Positions 6,707-7,711 of a DNA stretch of 7,711 nt are shown here, in pieces. The position numbers and the translations under genes are program-made. The notes beneath the pieces were generated by a model that ran no database searches, had not been told where the DNA came from, and saw only the letters and a program-made list of their open reading frames with translations. The first letter of the stretch is position 1; each line of letters opens with the position of its first letter. The DNA is from Candidatus Omnitrophota bacterium (lineage in GTDB: Bacteria; Hinthialibacterota; Hinthialibacteria; Hinthialibacterales; JAKPRU01), in contig JAKPRU010000727.1 in the NCBI GenBank assembly GCA_029557025.1, positions 1 to 7,711 on the forward strand. The letters run 5' to 3'.

Positions 6707-6733
6707 TTCCGGCAAGGGATCAAACACCCGGAA
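6707..6733. promoter_or_regulatory. Inverted repeat upstream of the radical SAM gene (possible operator/promoter region)
   Basis: TTCCGG (6707-6712) and CCGGAA (6728-6733) form a perfect dyad with a 15-nt centre, lying 26-52 nt before the radical SAM start. On the minus strand it overlaps a weak possible -35 (TTGCCG, 6715-6710), with a poor -10 candidate TAATCT (6693-6688) 16 nt further on, whose start point would fall almost at the ATG. This is the only place a promoter for the radical SAM gene could sit, since a terminator closes the gene upstream. The operator role is inference. Confidence 0.3.
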
Positions 6734-6779
6734 AACACTCACCCAATTCCCTCGCTCTCTCCTTCTGTGATCCCGGCAC

Positions 6780-6817
6780 AAAAACGAAAACGGGAGGAAA
6801 GAATCATTCCTCCCGTT
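6780..6817 (-). terminator. Intrinsic terminator of the right-edge helical protein gene
   Basis: An 11-bp perfect stem (6807-6817 with 6789-6799) with a 7-nt loop is followed, reading the minus strand, by TTTTCGTTTTT ending at 6780. It starts 25 nt after the stop codon of the gene at 6842-7522 and separates that gene from the radical SAM gene. The plus strand has few T residues after the stem, so it should act on minus-strand transcripts. Confidence 0.85.
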
Positions 6818-6841
6818 CGATGTGCTTGTATTTCCGGGCGG

Positions 6842-7522
6842 TTATATCCGCCCGGCAAGGTATTCGGGCGCTACGAAAAACTCCCCGTCCAGGAATCCCA
6901 ACGCCTCATAAGCGCCGCGAAGTGTTTCCAGCGTGTCCTCCACCGCCCGCTTACGTGGGAACAGCTTCTTTTCAGATATGCAGGCCTTTAAGACACGGCT
7001 CTTCGCCAATCTCAACCCATGGTCTACGAAGAGCTTATAGATGAACAGAAGGCGATCCCGCATCATCTGATCGTCCTCGCAGACGATGACTTCGATCAAC
7101 GGTTTCAGCAAATGCTCCCGTGCGCTGGGGGTTCCGGGATCAGCGTTCAATGTAACCTGACTGGCGATCTGATCCCGGGCGAATTGCAGGAAGTAGCTCA
7201 ATTGTTTCTCGGAGAGACCTTTGCGCGTTCTGGAAAGGCGCTGCAAACACAGTTCCATAGCGCGCGTCAAGACCGGCGGATCAATCGGGTGACCGTGATG
7301 AGACAAATGCAGGTTCCGGTGATGCTGAGCCAATTCCTCTACAAATCGGATCACATCCACCGGCATCAGGAACGCATGTTTCTTCGCGAATCCTTCCGCG
7401 ATCTCCTCACTGACGGACCAGCGTTCCATCAGGGCCTCTTTCACCGCCGCGCGATTCCGCGTTTCTTCCTCGGAGTGGCGCTTCTTTGTTGTCTGGAATG
7501 CCACTGCTGCGACTGCCGACAT
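6842..7522 (-). CDS. Unrecognised helical protein (226 aa from ATG; start uncertain)
   Basis: I do not recognise the family. The chosen ATG (7522-7520) has AAAAGG 9 nt upstream on the minus strand; a TTG at 7570 with GGGAGGA 4 nt before it is a real alternative (242 aa), and the same frame is open to the window edge, so a longer protein cannot be excluded. The product is rich in Glu, Lys, Arg, Leu and His, has no signal peptide, and reads as a string of amphipathic helices. Residues ~15-50 are strongly charged. Residues 67-78 form a His-rich segment (HHRNLHLSHHGH), then ERAME/LCLQRL-like and LSYFLQFARDQI helices, and the C-terminus is FFVAPEYLAGRI. Two Cys in the body are not arranged as a metal motif. 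It ends in a strong terminator and is the last gene of its transcript. Confidence 0.6.
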   Translation of the reverse strand: MSAVAAVAFQTTKKRHSEEETRNRAAVKEALMERWSVSEEIAEGFAKKHAFLMPVDVIRFVEELAQHHRNLHLSHHGHPIDPPVLTRAMELCLQRLSRTRKGLSEKQLSYFLQFARDQIASQVTLNADPGTPSAREHLLKPLIEVIVCEDDQMMRDRLLFIYKLFVDHGLRLAKSRVLKACISEKKLFPRKRAVEDTLETLRGAYEALGFLDGEFFVAPEYLAGRI

Positions 7523-7711
7523 AATGACTTGCCTTTTCAGGGAGACAGACTTCCAATTCTCCTTTCTCAATCGGTCCTCCCGACTCCATTTCAGTCGTTG
7601 ACTGAACCGTTGAGAATACCTGGTGCCCCCCTTTGCTCCTTTCTTTAAGAAGTTGGTTAATCCGTTCCGCGCTCCACTTTTCCTGTCGGCGCGGTCTCGG
7701 ATGATATCCTT
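7523..7711 (-). other. Upstream stretch at the right edge with two open minus-strand frames
   Basis: Between the preferred ATG and the window edge, the frame of the helical gene has no stop; it would read a very basic sequence (for example FLKKGAKGG) and contains the TTG at 7570. A second minus-strand frame is also open from the edge down to a stop at 7407, and part of it (EKWSAERINQLLKERSKGG, about 7630-7690) looks like a plausible amphipathic helix. Either the helical gene begins further right, or another gene ends here overlapping it, or both frames are open by chance in 140 nt. No promoter stood out. Confidence 0.3.

Noticed and set aside
7019..7648. 209-residue open frame on the plus strand
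   Set aside because: It is antisense to the helical minus-strand gene, which has better protein-like composition, an SD and a matching terminator.

Overview
This 7.7-kb window is bacterial chromosome of moderate GC (roughly 54% by eye). It holds six genes, two of them touching or possibly touching the window edges. No rRNA, tRNA, insertion sequence or CRISPR array is visible. The gene set is a two-module acetylxylan-esterase-like hydrolase, a COG1579-type coiled-coil/zinc-ribbon protein, a FucP-like sugar MFS permease, a TMEM198-like (DUF4203) membrane protein and a radical SAM/SPASM enzyme. It resembles what is found in uncultivated Planctomycetota/Hydrogenedentota/Sumerlaeota-type genomes. 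That assignment is an impression from protein style, not a proof; there is no phylogenetic marker in the window.

Left half (+ strand). The hydrolase runs in from the left edge and ends at 1903. It is followed by a 253-nt spacer with a REP-like GC-rich hairpin (1950-1983) and a plausible promoter (2064-2092). That promoter could serve a two-gene unit: a 63-residue protein of unknown function (2157-2348) and, 8 nt later, a coiled-coil zinc-ribbon protein (2357-3073). A second, better promoter (TTGCCA-N17-TATACT, 3158-3186) precedes a ~150-nt leader that can fold into a closed multi-hairpin structure ending just before a strong Shine-Dalgarno sequence. The leader feeds a 12-TM MFS transporter (3343-4800) that carries an unusual ~89-residue Pro/Glu/Thr/Gln tail encoded by 24-bp tandem repeats. 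A 13-bp stem plus T-run terminator closes this transcript.

Right half (- strand, convergent). Reading leftward from the right edge: a helical protein of unknown family (6842-7522, its frame open to the edge), a good intrinsic terminator (6780-6817), an inverted-repeat/possible promoter region, a radical SAM enzyme with one auxiliary-cluster-type SPASM region (5542-6681), and a polytopic DUF4203-like membrane protein (4875-5462). The last two are 79 nt apart and probably co-transcribed.

Functional reading. The esterase and MFS permease fit carbohydrate scavenging (deacylation of glycans and uptake of a monosaccharide), but they are separated by an unrelated pair of genes, so a dedicated utilisation locus is not demonstrated. 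The least explained parts are the structured leader of the MFS gene, its repeat tail, the radical SAM enzyme without an obvious substrate, and the unrecognised helical protein at the right edge.
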